A DNA stretch of 13,680 nucleotides from an uncultured Eubacterium sp. (GTDB lineage: Bacteria; Bacillota; Clostridia; Lachnospirales; Lachnospiraceae): positions 1 through 13,680 of the forward strand of contig CAKRKO010000075.1 of NCBI GenBank assembly GCA_934358495.1, in the 5' to 3' direction. Below, piece after piece: positions 13,271 through 13,680 of this stretch (positions are counted from its first letter, which is position 1; each line of letters starts with the position of its first letter). The notes under the pieces are model-generated. The model saw only the letters and a program-made list of their open reading frames with translations. It made no database searches and was not told where the DNA came from. A program made the translations under genes and the position numbers.

Positions 13271-13680
13271 GAATCCACCTCCGTTAATACTTCATCTACT
13301 TTTACCATTTCCTCCCGCAGTTGCTCTTCGGTAATGATCAGTGCCGGATTGACAAAAATCATATTTTCGTGAGAATAAGTCATAAATTTCTTTGCTTTTA
13401 ACATGCCAATGATCTTGCCCATCGTTCCTTCCGGATTTTTGCCATATGGCACCAGCGGTTCTTTTGTTTTTCTGTCTTTGACAAGCTCGATGGATGAGAA
13501 AAGACCAATATAACGCACATCTCCGATACATGGATGTTTCTCCTTTAACCCCTCAAGAATCTCACCAAGAACTTTGCCGACTTTATTGACATTATCTAAA
13601 ATATTTGCTTCTTTGTAATAGTTGACGCAGGCCACACCTGCTGCACAAGCCAGTGGATGTCCACTGTATGTCAGACCGCA
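13198..13680 (-). CDS. Class III PLP-dependent aminotransferase, C-terminal part (gene continues past right edge)
   Basis: The reading frame is open to the last base of the window. It begins CGLTYSGHPLACAAGVACVN, the conserved TYSGHPLACAAG segment of class III (omega-amino acid) aminotransferases that follows the PLP lysine. It continues through the C-terminal domain (GEILEGLKEKHPCIGDVRYIGLFSSIELVKDRKT, where the R.IGL..gIELV strand is typical, and FVNPALIITEEQLREEMVKVDEVL). About 160 residues are visible; the PLP-binding lysine lies outside. The family normally ends about where DEVLTEVD stands, but this frame runs on for about 24 residues (SWLTICPRN...) through the ribosome site and first 73 nt of the dehydrogenase gene. 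Taurine:pyruvate, GABA or beta-alanine transaminase are possible identities; the visible part does not decide between them. Confidence 0.88.
   Translation of the reverse strand, partial: CGLTYSGHPLACAAGVACVNYYKEANILDNVNKVGKVLGEILEGLKEKHPCIGDVRYIGLFSSIELVKDRKTKEPLVPYGKNPEGTMGKIIGMLKAKKFMTYSHENMIFVNPALIITEEQLREEMVKVDEVLTEVDSWLTICPRNIFLPEETVLLRQSDI

Noticed and set aside
1..13680. CRISPR arrays, insertion sequences, tRNA or rRNA genes
   Set aside because: No spaced short repeats, transposase frames, terminal inverted repeats or recognisable RNA gene sequences were seen on either strand.

Overview
The window looks like a chromosomal accessory region of a Gram-positive anaerobe of the class Clostridia, most likely a gut Lachnospiraceae-type organism. 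The support is low-to-moderate GC, strong GGAGG-type ribosome sites, short intergenic gaps, rho-independent terminators, a lipobox lipoprotein, a DUF2975/XRE pair, and an old-yellow-enzyme reductase with OFA-type MFS transporters of the kind seen in clostridial steroid, bile-acid and phenolic metabolism. No rRNA, tRNA or CRISPR was recognised.

Region 1 (about 1-8180) is a compact metabolic locus. A minus-strand operon (4095 to 757) encodes a long SnoaL/NTF2-fold protein, an OFA-type MFS transporter and a second, unrelated MFS transporter, and ends in a hairpin terminator at 653-686. A divergent LysR-type regulator (4296-5192, plus) shares its promoter region with that operon. A convergent bidirectional terminator (5234-5281) separates lysR from a minus-strand FMN/4Fe-4S/FAD ene-reductase of the 2,4-dienoyl-CoA reductase/TMADH/BaiCD class (7253 to 5307). 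A 43-nt element with CATTGAAT...ATTCAATG arms occurs both in the lysR/SnoaL intergenic region and just upstream of the ene-reductase. It matches at 35 of 43 positions and has the same promoter geometry at both sites. This ties all five genes into one probable LysR regulon: import of a substrate, reduction of an activated C=C bond, a SnoaL-type lyase/isomerase/hydratase step, and perhaps export. The gene set recalls bile-acid bai logic (BaiG MFS, BaiE SnoaL-like, BaiCD/BaiH ene-reductases), but the SnoaL protein is far longer than BaiE and no CoA ligase or transferase is present, so the substrate is unknown.

The locus is bracketed by two same-orientation copies of a YoaK/DUF1275 membrane-protein gene. 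The right copy (7424-8161) is intact. The left copy (1-514, running off the window) carries a 1-nt deletion. Together they form a direct repeat of about 0.53 kb around about 7.1 kb.

Region 2 (8182 to about 9880) is visibly AT-rich. It holds a Fic-like protein that keeps the C-terminal winged helix but has lost the HPFxxGNGR catalytic motif, followed upstream by an uncharacterised small protein with its own sigma-A-type promoter. It looks like acquired DNA.

Region 3 (9881-11967) is a probable operon of DUF2975 membrane protein, YozG-like XRE regulator and lipoprotein, behind a strong TTGACA/TATAAT promoter with a palindrome at its start site.

Region 4 (12034-13680) holds an iron-dependent alcohol dehydrogenase and, overlapping it by 73 nt, the C-terminal part of a class III aminotransferase that continues off the right edge. 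This pair would transaminate an omega-amine and reduce the resulting aldehyde; taurine to isethionate is one candidate.
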